Positions 37,576-48,445 are shown, counted from the stretch's first letter. The stretch: DNA of 64,000 nucleotides from Comamonadaceae bacterium 2FH (GCA_005503335.1 SCMQ01000006.1:124001-188000), one strand, 5' to 3'. A program made the numbers and translations. The notes: generated by a model not told the origin, from the letters alone.

Positions 37576-38067
37576 CTATTCTGCCAGCGCGCACTGCACC
37601 GGCCTGGCACCGAGCAGCTGCACGCAGACCTGCGGGTCCAGGCCCACCAGGTAGCCGCGCCGACCGCCGTTGATCGCGATCTTCGGCAGCGCAAGAATGG
37701 TCTGCTCGATGTAGACCGGCATGGCGCGCCGCAGGCCGAAGGGCGAGGTGCCGCCCACCAGGTAGCCGCTGTGGCGGTTGGCCACCTCGGGCGCGCAGGG
37801 CTCGACCGACTTGGCGCCGATCTGGCGCGCCAGGTTCTTGGTCGAGACCTTCAGGTTGCCGTGCATCAGCACCACCAGGGGCTTGCCGTCCTGGTCCTGC
37901 ATGATCAGGGTCTTGACCACGGTGTAGGGATCCAGGCCCAGCGCGACGGCGCTGTGCTGGGCGCCGCCATGCTCCAGGTACTCGTAGGGATGCTCGGTGA
38001 AAGACACGCCGTGGCTACGCAGCATTTGCGTGGCCGGCGTTTCGGAAACATGCGCCTTCTTTGCCAT
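37576..38067 (-). CDS. ybaK: Cys-tRNA(Pro) deacylase
   Basis: 163 residues. YbaK/EbsC domain: ATQMLRSHGVSFTEHPYEYLEHGG, VVKTLIMQDQDGKPLVVLMHGNLKVSTKNLARQIGAKSVEPC and GYLVGGTSPFGLRR, with the conserved KT and GGTSPFG motifs. Removes mischarged cysteine from tRNA-Pro. 24 bp upstream of plsY on the same strand. Confidence 0.95.
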   Translation of the reverse strand: MAKKAHVSETPATQMLRSHGVSFTEHPYEYLEHGGAQHSAVALGLDPYTVVKTLIMQDQDGKPLVVLMHGNLKVSTKNLARQIGAKSVEPCAPEVANRHSGYLVGGTSPFGLRRAMPVYIEQTILALPKIAINGGRRGYLVGLDPQVCVQLLGARPVQCALAE

Positions 38068-38089
38068 GCGGCCCTCCTGCCAGCCTGAC

Positions 38090-39151
38090 TCAGATGGCCG
38101 GGTCGCGCGATTCCCAGCGGATCGCGTCGATCGCCGCCAGCAGCTCGGGCGTGAGCGTCGTGCCCCAGGCGTCGAGGTCCTCGTCGAGCTGGGCCAGCGA
38201 GGTCACGCCGATGATGGTGCTGGCCACGCGCCACTGCGTGTAGCAGAAGGCCAGCGCCATCTGCGTGGGCGTGAGGCCATGCTCGCGCGCGAGCCGGTTG
38301 TAGCGCCGCGCGGCGGCCAGCGCATCGGGCCGGCCCCAGCGCTGCTGGCGCACCGACTCGTACCTGGCGATGCGCGCCTGGGCCGGCGCCTCCGGCCCCG
38401 AGGTGCCGGAAGCGTCGTACTTGCCGGTCAGCAGGCCGAAGCCCAGCGGCGAATAGGCCAGCAGCGAGACGCCCAGGCGGTGGCAGGTCTCGTCCAGGCC
38501 GTTCTCGTAGCTGCGGTTGACCAGGCAGTAGGGGTTCTGCACCGTGGCCACACGCGGCAGGCCGTGCTGCTCGGCCAGGCGCACGAACTCGTGCACGCCG
38601 TAGGGCGTTTCGTTGGACAGGCCGATGGCGCGCACCTTGCCGGCCTGGACCAGGCGGCCCAGGGCCTCCAGCTGCTCGTGGAGCGAGGTCTGCGAACGCT
38701 CCTTGGCCGGCTCGTAGTACATCGCGCCGAAGGCCGGCACATGGCGCTCGGGCCAGTGGATCTGGTAGAGGTCGATCACCTCGGTCTGCAGGCGGCGCAG
38801 GCTGCCCTCGCAGGAGGCCTGGATGTCCGCCGCCGTCAACCCCTGGCCGGCGCGCACCCAGGGCATGCCGCGCGAAGGGCCGGCGACCTTGGTCGCCAGC
38901 ACGATCTTCTCGCGTGCGCCGGGGCGCTGGCGCAGCCAGCGGCCTATGATGGTCTCCGTGGCGCCAAAGGTCTCGGCGCGCGCCGGCACCGCGTACATCT
39001 CGGCCGTGTCGATGAAGTCGACGCCGCGCTCGAGCGAACGGTCGAGGATGGCATGGGCCGTGGCCTCGTCGACCTGCTCGCCGAAGGTCATGGTGCCCAG
39101 GCAGATGGGCGTGACGCGGAGATCGCTCTGGCCAAGCGGGATCTTGTTCAT
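38090..39151 (-). CDS. Aldo/keto reductase (Tas-like)
   Basis: 353 residues from MNKIPLGQSDLRVTPICLGTMTFGEQVDEATAH. TIM-barrel AKR with catalytic residues in FIDTAEMYAVP (Asp, Tyr), VLATKVAG (Lys) and YQIHWPER (His). Length and ETIIGRWL, GLSNETPYGVHEF match the Tas subgroup of E. coli. NADPH-dependent carbonyl reduction; substrate unknown. 22 bp before ybaK. Confidence 0.93.
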   Translation of the reverse strand: MNKIPLGQSDLRVTPICLGTMTFGEQVDEATAHAILDRSLERGVDFIDTAEMYAVPARAETFGATETIIGRWLRQRPGAREKIVLATKVAGPSRGMPWVRAGQGLTAADIQASCEGSLRRLQTEVIDLYQIHWPERHVPAFGAMYYEPAKERSQTSLHEQLEALGRLVQAGKVRAIGLSNETPYGVHEFVRLAEQHGLPRVATVQNPYCLVNRSYENGLDETCHRLGVSLLAYSPLGFGLLTGKYDASGTSGPEAPAQARIARYESVRQQRWGRPDALAAARRYNRLAREHGLTPTQMALAFCYTQWRVASTIIGVTSLAQLDEDLDAWGTTLTPELLAAIDAIRWESRDPAI

Positions 39152-39189
39152 GGTGGTCGTGGACGGATTGCGGGATGAAGTGCCGGAGT

Positions 39190-41127
39190 TTACGGGCGCA
39201 GCCCCAGGTCCCGTGCGCGCTCTTCCTCCCACTCGCGCAGCACTCGCCGCTGCACCTTGCCCGTGGTGGTCATGGGCAGCGCGTCGATGAACTCGATCTC
39301 CTTCGGATATTCGTAGGGCGCGAGCCGGGCCTTGACCTGCTGCTGCAGCTCGGCGACCAGCCGCGCCTCCCATTCGGTGCGCGAGAAGGGCTCGTCGCCG
39401 CGCTCGAGCGCGGCCGCGGGCGTCAGCACCACATAGGCCTTGACCAGGGCGCCACGCTCGCGGTCGGGCTTGGGCACCACGGCGGCGTTGGCCACGGCCG
39501 GGTGCCTGACCAGGCAGTTCTCGATCTCGCCCGGCCCGATGCGGTAGCCGGCCGACTTGAACTGGTCATCGGCCCGGCCCCGGTACCAGAGGTAGCCCTC
39601 GCTGTCGCGCACCGCGAGGTCGCCGGTGCGGCACCAGTCGCCTGCCCCCTCCTGGCCGTCGAACTTCAGGCGCGTCGCGGCCTCGTTCCTCCAGTAGCCA
39701 AGAAAGAACACCGGGTCGGGGAAGCCGTGCCGGTCCAGGCGGTGCACCGCCAGCTCGCCCTGCTCGCCCGCGGCGCATTCGCGGCCCTGCTCGTCGATGA
39801 CGGCCACGCGGTGGCCCGGATAGGGCTTGCCCATGCTGCCGGGCCTGGCCGGCCAACCGACCGGAGCCCCCACGCTCGCCACTGCGTGTGCTTCGCTGCC
39901 CCCCGAGGGGGCCGCGCCTTGCTTGGGGCGGCCCTGCGCTGCGGCGGCATGAACCTGACGGTTCATGGCGCAGTTGCCGACCACGTAGTTGATCTCGGTC
40001 TGGCCGAACATCTCGTTGGGTACCACGCCGAGCTGGTCGCGGCAGTAGGCGAACACGGTGTCGCCCAGGGCCTCGCCGGCGCTCATCAGGGCCTGCAGCT
40101 TCAGGCTGAAATGCCGGCCCGGCTCGGGGTAGGCCTTCATCATGGCCTTGAGCGCGGTGGGGAACAGAAAGCTGTGCGTCACGCCATGCTGCTGCATCAG
40201 GCCGAAAGCCAGCTCGGGGCTGAAGCGGCTCGCGCAGGCCACGATGGGGCGGCCGAAGTACAGCGTAGGCAGTAGCGCGTCCATCAGCCCGCCGGTCCAG
40301 GCCCAGTCTGCCGGGGACCAGAACACGCTTTGCGTTTCTGGCTCCGGCAGCCTGGGCTTGGCCCCGGCCGTGCCCGCCCCCGCCCCACCCCGCCCCGGCA
40401 CGAGGGAGGGAGCCGAGGTGCGGCCAGCGGGGTCGAAGCCGAACCAGTTCTGGCTGCAGACGAAGCCGCTGAGGTTGCCTATCAGGGCGCGGTGCGGGAT
40501 CAGCGCGCCCTTGGGGCTCCCCGTGGTGCCGCTGGTGTAGATCAGCATGGCCGCGTCGTCGGCCAGCGTGTCGACCGCGTTGAACTGCGGCGCCGCCTGC
40601 GCCAGCAGCTGGTCCCAACCCCAGTCGGCCCCGGTGCCTGCAGCGCCCACGCCGACCACCGTGCGCAGCTGCGGGCACTGGGCGCGCACGCCTTGCAGGG
40701 TGTCCAGCGCCGCCTCGTCGCACAGCGCCACCACGGCCTCGCTGTCGTGCAGCCGGTACTGCAGCGCCTCGGAGCCGAACAGCATGGACAGCGGCGTCGC
40801 CACCGCCCCCAGCTGCAGCACCGCCAGGTAGGCCACGGCGGTCTCGAAGCGCTGCGGCAGCACGATGGCGACCCGGTCGCCGCGCTGCACGCCCAGCCGG
40901 GCCAGGGCGTTCGACAGCCGGTCGGCCGCCTGCTGCAGGGCCGCGTAGCTGTGGACGACCGGCCCGCCCTGCGCCGCATGCACGATGATGGCGGGGCGCC
41001 GGGCCGCATCGGGCGCCTGGGCCCAGCGCGCGCCGCAGGCCTGGGCGATGTTGAAATGCGGCGGCACCAGCCAGCGGAACTGCGCGTGCATCGCCGCGTA
41101 GCTGTCCTCGAGTTGACCGACGTCCAT
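39190..41127 (-). CDS. Acyl-CoA synthetase with two in-frame insertions
   Basis: 645 residues from MDVGQLEDSYAAMH (GAGGAGG upstream of the ATG). ANL-superfamily enzyme of the acetoacetyl/medium-chain acyl-CoA ligase type: AMP-binding LIYTSGTTGSPKGALIPH at about 195-212, MFGQTEINYVVGNC, YLWYRGRADDQFKSAGYRIGPGEIE and the C-terminal lysine in TTTGKVQRRVLR. Relatives are about 550-580 residues; the excess is two low-complexity inserts, at about 233-267 (NWFGFDP | VFWSPADWAWTG) and 390-424 (GNCAMNR | GWPARPGSMGKPYPGH). Both keep the frame. Each falls in a surface loop between conserved blocks, so the enzyme may still be active. Confidence 0.9.
   Translation of the reverse strand: MDVGQLEDSYAAMHAQFRWLVPPHFNIAQACGARWAQAPDAARRPAIIVHAAQGGPVVHSYAALQQAADRLSNALARLGVQRGDRVAIVLPQRFETAVAYLAVLQLGAVATPLSMLFGSEALQYRLHDSEAVVALCDEAALDTLQGVRAQCPQLRTVVGVGAAGTGADWGWDQLLAQAAPQFNAVDTLADDAAMLIYTSGTTGSPKGALIPHRALIGNLSGFVCSQNWFGFDPAGRTSAPSLVPGRGGAGAGTAGAKPRLPEPETQSVFWSPADWAWTGGLMDALLPTLYFGRPIVACASRFSPELAFGLMQQHGVTHSFLFPTALKAMMKAYPEPGRHFSLKLQALMSAGEALGDTVFAYCRDQLGVVPNEMFGQTEINYVVGNCAMNRQVHAAAAQGRPKQGAAPSGGSEAHAVASVGAPVGWPARPGSMGKPYPGHRVAVIDEQGRECAAGEQGELAVHRLDRHGFPDPVFFLGYWRNEAATRLKFDGQEGAGDWCRTGDLAVRDSEGYLWYRGRADDQFKSAGYRIGPGEIENCLVRHPAVANAAVVPKPDRERGALVKAYVVLTPAAALERGDEPFSRTEWEARLVAELQQQVKARLAPYEYPKEIEFIDALPMTTTGKVQRRVLREWEEERARDLGLRP
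39869..39934. repeat. GC palindromic repeat inside a coding region
   Basis: 66 bp matching the intergenic copy at 47237-47302 at about 56 positions, without gaps. The core is CTGCCCCCCGAGGGGGCCGC, a CCCCC/GGGGG hairpin, and the end is CTTGGGGCGGCCC. Here it encodes, on the minus strand, most of the second insert of the acyl-CoA synthetase. Confidence 0.75.
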
Positions 41128-41153
41128 GCGCTGCCTCCTCAATAATCTGCGAA

Positions 41154-42077
41154 ATGTACCAAGCCCTCCGAGCCTCGCGTAGCGAGCATGTCAAGGTCCG
41201 ACACCTGAACTACCACGTGCGCCTGTGGGGCGCGCCTGCGGGCGGCACGCCCCCGCTGGTGCTGCTGCACGGCTGGATGGACGTGGGCGCCTCCTACCAG
41301 TTCGTCGTCGACGCCTTCTCCGAGGCATTCGCCGGCCAACGCCTGATCCTGGCGCCCGACTGGCGCGGCTTCGGCCTGACCGCGGGGCCCGCGGACGGCG
41401 ACCACTACGGCTTTCCCGACTACCTGGCCGACCTGGACTTCCTGCTCGACCACTACGCGCCCGGCCAAGCCGTGGACCTGGTGGGCCACAGCATGGGCGG
41501 CAACGTGGCCATGCTCTACGCCGGCGTGCGGCCCGGGCGCATCCGCCGCCTGGTCAACCTCGAGGGCTTCGGCCTGCCGCCCACCCGGCCCGCGCAGGCG
41601 CCAGCGCGCTATGCGCGCTGGATCGACGAGCTCAAGGCCCTGCACCGCGGCGAGGTCGGGCTGCCGCGCTACCCCGACGCCGCGGGCGTGGCAGGCCGCC
41701 TCGTGAAGACCAACCCGCGCCTGCCGCGCGACAAGGCCGAATGGCTGGCCAGGCACTGGGCCCGGCCCGAGGCGGACGGGCAATGGGCCATCCTCGGCGA
41801 CGCTGCGCACAAGCTCGTCAGCGCCCAGCTCTACCGGCTCGAGGAGGTGCTGGCCATCTACCAGCGCATCGCGGCGCCTACGCTGGCGGTGGAGGCCAGC
41901 GACGACAGCCTGGGGACCTGGCACAAGGGCCAGTACACGCTGGCCGACTACCACGAGCGCCTGAAGTGCGTGCCCCAGGTCGAGCGCGCCGTGGTGCAGG
42001 ACGCGGGCCACATGCTGCACCACGACCAGCCACAGCAGCTGGCGCGGCTGATCGAAAATTTCCTTGCAAACGCCTGA
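41154..42077 (+). CDS. Alpha/beta hydrolase
   Basis: 307 residues. Fold residues: PLVLLHGWMD (oxyanion loop), DLVGHSMGGNVAMLYAG with nucleophile Ser in GHSMGG (about 117), acid in AVEASDD and His in DAGHMLHHDQP. Serine hydrolase of unknown substrate, perhaps an esterase or thioesterase. Divergent from the acyl-CoA synthetase, 26 bp apart, which suggests shared control and perhaps a shared acyl substrate. Confidence 0.9.
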   Translation: MYQALRASRSEHVKVRHLNYHVRLWGAPAGGTPPLVLLHGWMDVGASYQFVVDAFSEAFAGQRLILAPDWRGFGLTAGPADGDHYGFPDYLADLDFLLDHYAPGQAVDLVGHSMGGNVAMLYAGVRPGRIRRLVNLEGFGLPPTRPAQAPARYARWIDELKALHRGEVGLPRYPDAAGVAGRLVKTNPRLPRDKAEWLARHWARPEADGQWAILGDAAHKLVSAQLYRLEEVLAIYQRIAAPTLAVEASDDSLGTWHKGQYTLADYHERLKCVPQVERAVVQDAGHMLHHDQPQQLARLIENFLANA

Positions 42078-42202
42078 CGCTGCGCCTGTTAGTTCTTCAG
42101 TCCTGCGCTGAAAAAATTTCAGAGCGCCAAAGCCTCGTGGCGCCGCCTGCCAGACCTAGACTTCGCCGTCCTTAAATCAGACTCGGAGAACAGGAGACAG
42201 CC

Positions 42203-43275
<1,073 letters not shown>

Positions 43276-43294
43276 GCCCCGGCTCGCCCCTCGC

Positions 43295-43321
43295 AAAAAG
43301 ACCGCTGCGGCGGTCTTTTTT
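43295..43321. terminator. Bidirectional terminator
   Basis: AAAAAGACCGC-TGCG-GCGGTCTTTTTT: 7-bp GC-rich stem with A and T runs on both sides. Follows the permease pseudogene and precedes prfB. Confidence 0.85.
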
Positions 43322-43417
43322 CATGGGCGCTGCGGTCCGTCCAGGCGCCCCGGTCGCAGTGGGGCCCGGCATGAGAAAATACCCGGTTAGCCCACAGACA
43401 CACACAGGACAAGCCCC

Positions 43418-44522
43418 ATGGACGCAGAACACATCAACCAGATCGGCGCGCAACTGGCGGACCTCGCCACCCGGACCGAAGACCTACGGAGGTATCTTTG
43501 ACTACGATGCCAAGGCTGAACGGCTGAGAACCGTCAACGCATCGCTCGAAGATCCCGCGGTCTGGAACGACCCCAAGAAGGCCCAGGAGCTGGGCAAGGA
43601 AAAGAAGGCGCTCGACAGCGTGGTCGTCACCCTCAACGAGCTCACGCGCGAGCTGGCCGACAACGGCGAGCTGTTCGAGATGAGCAAGGAGGAAGGCGAC
43701 GAGACCGGCCTGCGCACCATCGAGGCCGAGGCCGGCAAGCTGGCCGGCCTGGTCGAGCAGCTCGAGTTCCGCCGCATGTTCAACCAGCCGGCGGACCCGA
43801 GCAACTGCTTCCTGGACCTGCAGGCCGGCGCCGGCGGCACCGAGGCCTGCGACTGGGCCAGCATGCTGCTGCGCCAGTACCTCAAGTACGCCGAGCGCAA
43901 GGGCTTCAAGGCCACGGTGGAAGACGAGACCCCGGGCGACGTGGCCGGCATCAAGAGCGCCACCATCAAGCTCGAGGGCGAGTACGCCTACGGCCTGCTG
44001 CGCACCGAGACCGGCGTGCACCGCCTGGTGCGCAAGAGCCCGTTCGACAGCTCGGGCGGGCGCCACACCAGCTTCGCCAGCGTGTTCGTCTATCCCGAGA
44101 TCGACGACTCGATCGAGATCGACATCAACCCGGCCGACGTGCGCACCGACACCTACCGCGCCAGCGGCGCGGGCGGCCAGCACATCAACAAGACCGACTC
44201 GGCCGTGCGCCTGACCCACATCCCCACCGGCATCGTGGTGCAGTGCCAGGACAGCCGCAGCCAGCACAGCAACCGCGACGTCGCCTGGCGCCGCCTGCGC
44301 TCGCGCCTGTACGACCACGAGATGCGCAAGCGCATGGAAGCGCAGCAGAAGCTCGAGGACACCAAGACCGACGTGGGCTGGGGCCACCAGATCCGCAGCT
44401 ACGTGCTGGACCAGAGCCGCATCAAGGACCTGCGCACCAGCGTCGAAATCTCCAACACCCAGAAAGTGCTGGACGGCGACCTCGACGCCTTCATCGAGGC
44501 TTCGCTCAAACAAGGCGTCTGA
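43418..44522 (+). CDS. prfB: Peptide chain release factor 2, with programmed +1 frameshift
   Basis: Translation starts at 43418 ([27 protein letters not shown]) and meets TGA at 43499-43501. The preceding CGGAGG TAT CTT TGA C is the classical RF2 recoding site: a Shine-Dalgarno-like element, slippery CTT and a TGA in poor context. After skipping base 43499 the frame continues YDAKAERL... to 44522, giving 367 residues. The protein has SPF ([11 protein letters not shown]) for UGA/UAA recognition and GGQ ([13 protein letters not shown]). RF2 controls its own level through this frameshift. Confidence 0.96.
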
Positions 44523-44547
44523 CGCCCCCACAGCCTGGAGACCCCTC

Positions 44548-47229
44548 ATGCGAGAAGGACAGACCACGGTGATCCGCCGTGAAGACTACACGGCCCCCGC
44601 GTTCTGGATCGACACGGTCGACCTGACGTTCGACCTGGACCCGGCCAAGACCCGGGTGCTGAACCGGATGCGCCTGCGCCGCAACCCCGAGGTGCCGGCC
44701 CAGCCGCTGCGCCTCGATGGCGAGGAGCTGAACCTGGCGCGCGTGCTGGTCAACGGCGCGGGCACCTCGTTCAAGCTGGACGACGGCCATCTGGTGCTGG
44801 AGCAGTTGCCCGAGGGCGACGCGCCCTTCGACCTGGAGATCTTCACCACCTGCGCGCCGGCCAAGAACAGCAAGCTGATGGGCCTGTACGTCAGCAACGA
44901 CTCGTTCTTCACGCAATGCGAGGCCGAGGGCTTCCGCCGCATCACCTACTTCCTGGACCGCCCGGACGTGATGGCCAGCTTCAGCGTGACGCTGCGCGCC
45001 GACGAGAAGCTCTACCCGGTGCTGCTGTCCAACGGCAACCTGGTCGAGCAGGGCCCGCTCGGCGACGGCCGCCATTACGCCCGCTGGGTCGACCCGCACA
45101 AGAAGCCCTGCTACCTGTTCGCGCTGGTGGCCGGCAAGCTGGTGGCGCGCGAGCAGCGCATCGCCTCGCGCTCGGGCAAGGAGCACCTGCTGCAGGTGTT
45201 CGTGCGCCCCGGCGACCTGGACAAGACCGAGCACGCCATGAACTCGCTGATGGCCAGCGTGGCCTGGGACGAGGCGCGCTTCGGCCTGCCGCTCGACCTG
45301 GAGCGCTTCATGATCGTCGCCACCAGCGACTTCAACATGGGCGCCATGGAGAACAAGGGCCTGAACATCTTCAACACCAAGTACGTGCTGGCCAATCCCG
45401 CCACGGCCACCGACACCGACTACGCCAACATCGAGAGCGTGGTCGGCCACGAGTACTTCCACAACTGGACCGGCAACCGCGTCACCTGCCGCGACTGGTT
45501 CCAGCTCTCGCTCAAGGAAGGCCTGACGGTGTTCCGCGACCAGGAGTTCAGCCAGGACCTGGCCGGCGAGCCCTCGGCGCGCGCGGTCAAGCGCATCGAG
45601 GACGTGCGCGTGCTGCGCACCGCCCAGTTCCCCGAGGACGCCGGCCCCATGGCGCACCCGGTGCGGCCCGACAGCTACATCGAGATCAACAACTTCTACA
45701 CCGTCACGGTCTACGAAAAAGGCGCCGAGCTGGTGCGCATGATGCAGACCCTGAGCGGAGGCCCCTCCGACCCTCTAGGCCGCGAAGGCTTCGCCAAGGG
45801 CATGGCACTGTACTTCCAGCGCCACGACGGCCAGGCCGTGACCTGCGACGACTTCGCCCAGGCCATCGCCGACGCCAACCCGGACTCCGACCTGGCGCGC
45901 CTGCTGCCGCAGTTCAAGCGTTGGTACAGCCAGGCCGGTACGCCCCTGCTGCGGGCCGAGGGCCGCTACGACGCCGACGCGCGCCGCTACCAGCTCACGC
46001 TGAGCCAGAGCTGCGCGCCCACGCCCGGCCAGACCTTCAAGGAGCCCTTCGTCATCCCGGTGGCGTTGGGCCTGCTGCGCCCCGACGGCAGCGAGATCGC
46101 GGCCGCCGCGCGCACCCATGTGCTGTCGCAGGCCAGCGAGACCCTGGTGTTCGAGGACATAGCCGCCGAGCCCGTGCCCTCCATCCTGCGCGGTTTCAGC
46201 GCCCCGGTGCTGCTGGAATGCGAGGACAGCGACGAGCAACTGCTGACCCGGCTCGCGCACGACAGCGACCCCTTCAACCGCTGGGAGGCCGGCCAGCGCC
46301 TGACGCTCAAGCGCGCCCTGCACTTCATGCGCAGCCACGCCCAGCCGGGCGAATCGCGCGTGCTCGACGCCGCCTGCATCGAGGCGCTGCGCGGCGTGCT
46401 GCGCCACCCCCAGCTCGACGCCGCCTTCAAGGAACTGGCGCTGACCCTGCCGGCCGAGACCTACATCGCCGAGCAGCTCGAGGTGGTGGACCCGCAGCGC
46501 ATCCACGCGGTGCGCGAGGCCATGCGCGAGCAGCTGGCGCTGGAGCTGCAGCACGACTGGCAATGGGCCTACGAGGCGCACAGCGAGAACGGCGCCTACC
46601 GCCCCGACCCGGTCTCCGCCGGCCGCCGCGCGCTGGCCGGCATGGCCCTGTCCATGCTGTGCCTGGCCGCACGCCACACCGGCGACATGGTCTGGCCCGG
46701 CAAGGCCTACCAGCGCTTCAAGGACGCCGGCAACATGACCGACCGCTTGGGCGCACTGACCGCGCTGGTGGCCAGCGGCCACGAGTTCGCGGCCCCCGCG
46801 CTGCAGCGCTTCCACGCCCTGTTCAAGGACGAGCCCCTGGTGCTCGACAAGTGGTTCGCCCTGCAGGCCAGCGCGCCGGACCGCGGCGGCAACGTGCTGC
46901 CCGCCGTGCGCCATCTGATGCACCACCCGGACTTCAACCTGCGCAACCCGAACCGCGCGCGCAGTCTGATCTTCAGCTACTGCAGCGCCAACCCGGGCGG
47001 CTTTCACCGCCCCGACGCCGCCGGCTACGTGTTCTGGAGCGAGCGCGTGGCCGAGCTCGACGCCATCAACCCCCAGGTGGCGGCGCGCCTGGCGCGCGCC
47101 CTGGACCGCTGGTCCAAGCTGGCCGAGCCCTACCGCAGCGCCGCGCGCGAGGCGCTGGCGCGCGTCGCGTCCAAGGCCGACCTGAGCAACGACGTGCGCG
47201 AGGTCGTGACCCGCGCACTTTCAGACTGA
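44548..47229 (+). CDS. pepN: Aminopeptidase N
   Basis: 893 residues, M1 family, the size of E. coli PepN (870). GAMENKGLNIFNTKYVL is the exopeptidase motif, and HEYFHNWTGNRVTCRDWFQLSLKEGLTVF gives the zinc site HExxH-x18-E. The C-terminal helical domain completes the chain. Cytoplasmic removal of N-terminal residues from peptides. 25 bp after prfB. Confidence 0.97.
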   Translation: MREGQTTVIRREDYTAPAFWIDTVDLTFDLDPAKTRVLNRMRLRRNPEVPAQPLRLDGEELNLARVLVNGAGTSFKLDDGHLVLEQLPEGDAPFDLEIFTTCAPAKNSKLMGLYVSNDSFFTQCEAEGFRRITYFLDRPDVMASFSVTLRADEKLYPVLLSNGNLVEQGPLGDGRHYARWVDPHKKPCYLFALVAGKLVAREQRIASRSGKEHLLQVFVRPGDLDKTEHAMNSLMASVAWDEARFGLPLDLERFMIVATSDFNMGAMENKGLNIFNTKYVLANPATATDTDYANIESVVGHEYFHNWTGNRVTCRDWFQLSLKEGLTVFRDQEFSQDLAGEPSARAVKRIEDVRVLRTAQFPEDAGPMAHPVRPDSYIEINNFYTVTVYEKGAELVRMMQTLSGGPSDPLGREGFAKGMALYFQRHDGQAVTCDDFAQAIADANPDSDLARLLPQFKRWYSQAGTPLLRAEGRYDADARRYQLTLSQSCAPTPGQTFKEPFVIPVALGLLRPDGSEIAAAARTHVLSQASETLVFEDIAAEPVPSILRGFSAPVLLECEDSDEQLLTRLAHDSDPFNRWEAGQRLTLKRALHFMRSHAQPGESRVLDAACIEALRGVLRHPQLDAAFKELALTLPAETYIAEQLEVVDPQRIHAVREAMREQLALELQHDWQWAYEAHSENGAYRPDPVSAGRRALAGMALSMLCLAARHTGDMVWPGKAYQRFKDAGNMTDRLGALTALVASGHEFAAPALQRFHALFKDEPLVLDKWFALQASAPDRGGNVLPAVRHLMHHPDFNLRNPNRARSLIFSYCSANPGGFHRPDAAGYVFWSERVAELDAINPQVAARLARALDRWSKLAEPYRSAAREALARVASKADLSNDVREVVTRALSD

Positions 47230-47236
47230 TATGACC

Positions 47237-47302
47237 CCCACGCTTGTCACTCCGTGTACTGCGCTGCCCCCCGAGGGGGCCGCAGTTGCCTTGGGGCGGC
47301 CC
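47237..47302. repeat. GC palindromic repeat, intergenic copy
   Basis: 66 bp with the CTGCCCCCCGAGGGGGCCGC core, matching 39869-39934. It fills most of the gap between pepN and fbp. The type is frequent between genes in Comamonadaceae, as far as I know. Confidence 0.75.
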
Positions 47303-47342
47303 GGCGGCAACTGACCTTCACCTTCCTACGAATGGAGACCCC

Positions 47343-48353
47343 ATGAGCCAACGCATCAGTCTCACCCGCTACCTCGTCGAGCAGCAGCGCGTCGACGGCC
47401 ACATCCCCTCGCAGCTGCGCCTGCTGCTCGAGGTGGTGGCGCGCGCCTGCAAGAGCATCAGCCAGGCCGTCAACAAGGGCGCCCTGGGCGGCGTGCTCGG
47501 CTCGGCCGGCAGCGAGAACGTGCAGGGCGAGGTGCAGAAGAAGCTGGACATCATCGCCAACGAGGTGCTGATCGAGGCCAACGAATGGGGCGGCCACCTC
47601 GCCGCCATGGCCTCCGAGGAGATGGACGGCATCTACCTCGTGCCCAACCGCTACCCGCAGGGCGAGTACCTGCTGCTGTTCGACCCGCTGGACGGCTCGA
47701 GCAACATCGACGTCAACGTCAGCATAGGCACCATCTTCAGCGTGCTGAAGAAACCCGAGGACAACAACGGCGGCGTCGAGGAGAAGGACTTCCTGCAGCC
47801 CGGCTCGAATCAGGTCGCGGCCGGCTACTGCATCTACGGCCCGCAGACCACCCTGGTGCTCACGGTGGGCGATGGCGTGGCCATGTTCACGCTGGACCGC
47901 GAGCAGGGCAGCTTCGTGCTCACGCAGGAGAACTTGCGCATCCCCGAGGACACCAAGGAATTCGCGATCAACATGAGCAACATGCGCCACTGGGATGCCC
48001 CGGTCAAGCGCTACATCGACGAATGCCTGGCCGGCACCGAAGGCCCGCGCGGCAAGGACTTCAACATGCGCTGGATCGCCAGCATGGTGGCCGACGTGCA
48101 CCGCATCCTCACGCGCGGCGGCATCTTCATGTACCCCTGGGACAAGCGCGAGCCGCACAAGCCCGGCAAGCTGCGCCTGATGTACGAGGCCAACCCCATG
48201 GGCTGGCTGGTCGAGCAGGCCGGCGGCGCCGCCACCAACGGCCACCAGCGCATCCTGGACATCCAGCCGACCCAGCTGCACGAGCGCGTGAGCGTGATCC
48301 TGGGCTCGAAAAACGAGGTCGAGCGCGTGACGGGCTACCACAGCAAGGTATAA
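47343..48353 (+). CDS. fbp: Fructose-1,6-bisphosphatase, class I
   Basis: 336 residues from [15 protein letters not shown] (GGAG upstream). [23 protein letters not shown] is the Li-sensitive phosphatase metal site, with [13 protein letters not shown] and [24 protein letters not shown] for substrate binding. Key gluconeogenic enzyme. tRNA-Thr follows 12 bp after the stop. Confidence 0.97.
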   Translation: MSQRISLTRYLVEQQRVDGHIPSQLRLLLEVVARACKSISQAVNKGALGGVLGSAGSENVQGEVQKKLDIIANEVLIEANEWGGHLAAMASEEMDGIYLVPNRYPQGEYLLLFDPLDGSSNIDVNVSIGTIFSVLKKPEDNNGGVEEKDFLQPGSNQVAAGYCIYGPQTTLVLTVGDGVAMFTLDREQGSFVLTQENLRIPEDTKEFAINMSNMRHWDAPVKRYIDECLAGTEGPRGKDFNMRWIASMVADVHRILTRGGIFMYPWDKREPHKPGKLRLMYEANPMGWLVEQAGGAATNGHQRILDIQPTQLHERVSVILGSKNEVERVTGYHSKV

Positions 48354-48364
48354 TGCTGGGCTAA

Positions 48365-48440
48365 GCCGGTGTAGCTCAGTTGGTAGAGCAGCTCATTCGT
48401 AATGAGAAGGTCGGGGGTTCGACTCCTCTCTCCGGCACCA
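48365..48440 (+). tRNA. tRNA-Thr (CGT)
   Basis: 76 nt with encoded CCA. GCCGGTGTAGCTCAGTTGG, anticodon loop TTCGTAA giving CGT, GGTTCGACTCC T-arm. Its 3' end faces a variable stretch. Confidence 0.97.
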
Positions 48441-48445
48441 CTCTC

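Noticed and set aside
43323-43499. Upstream in-frame extension of prfB ([14 protein letters not shown]...)
   Set aside because: The real start is at 43418 with a programmed +1 shift; the extension overlaps the terminator and is not conserved in RF2.
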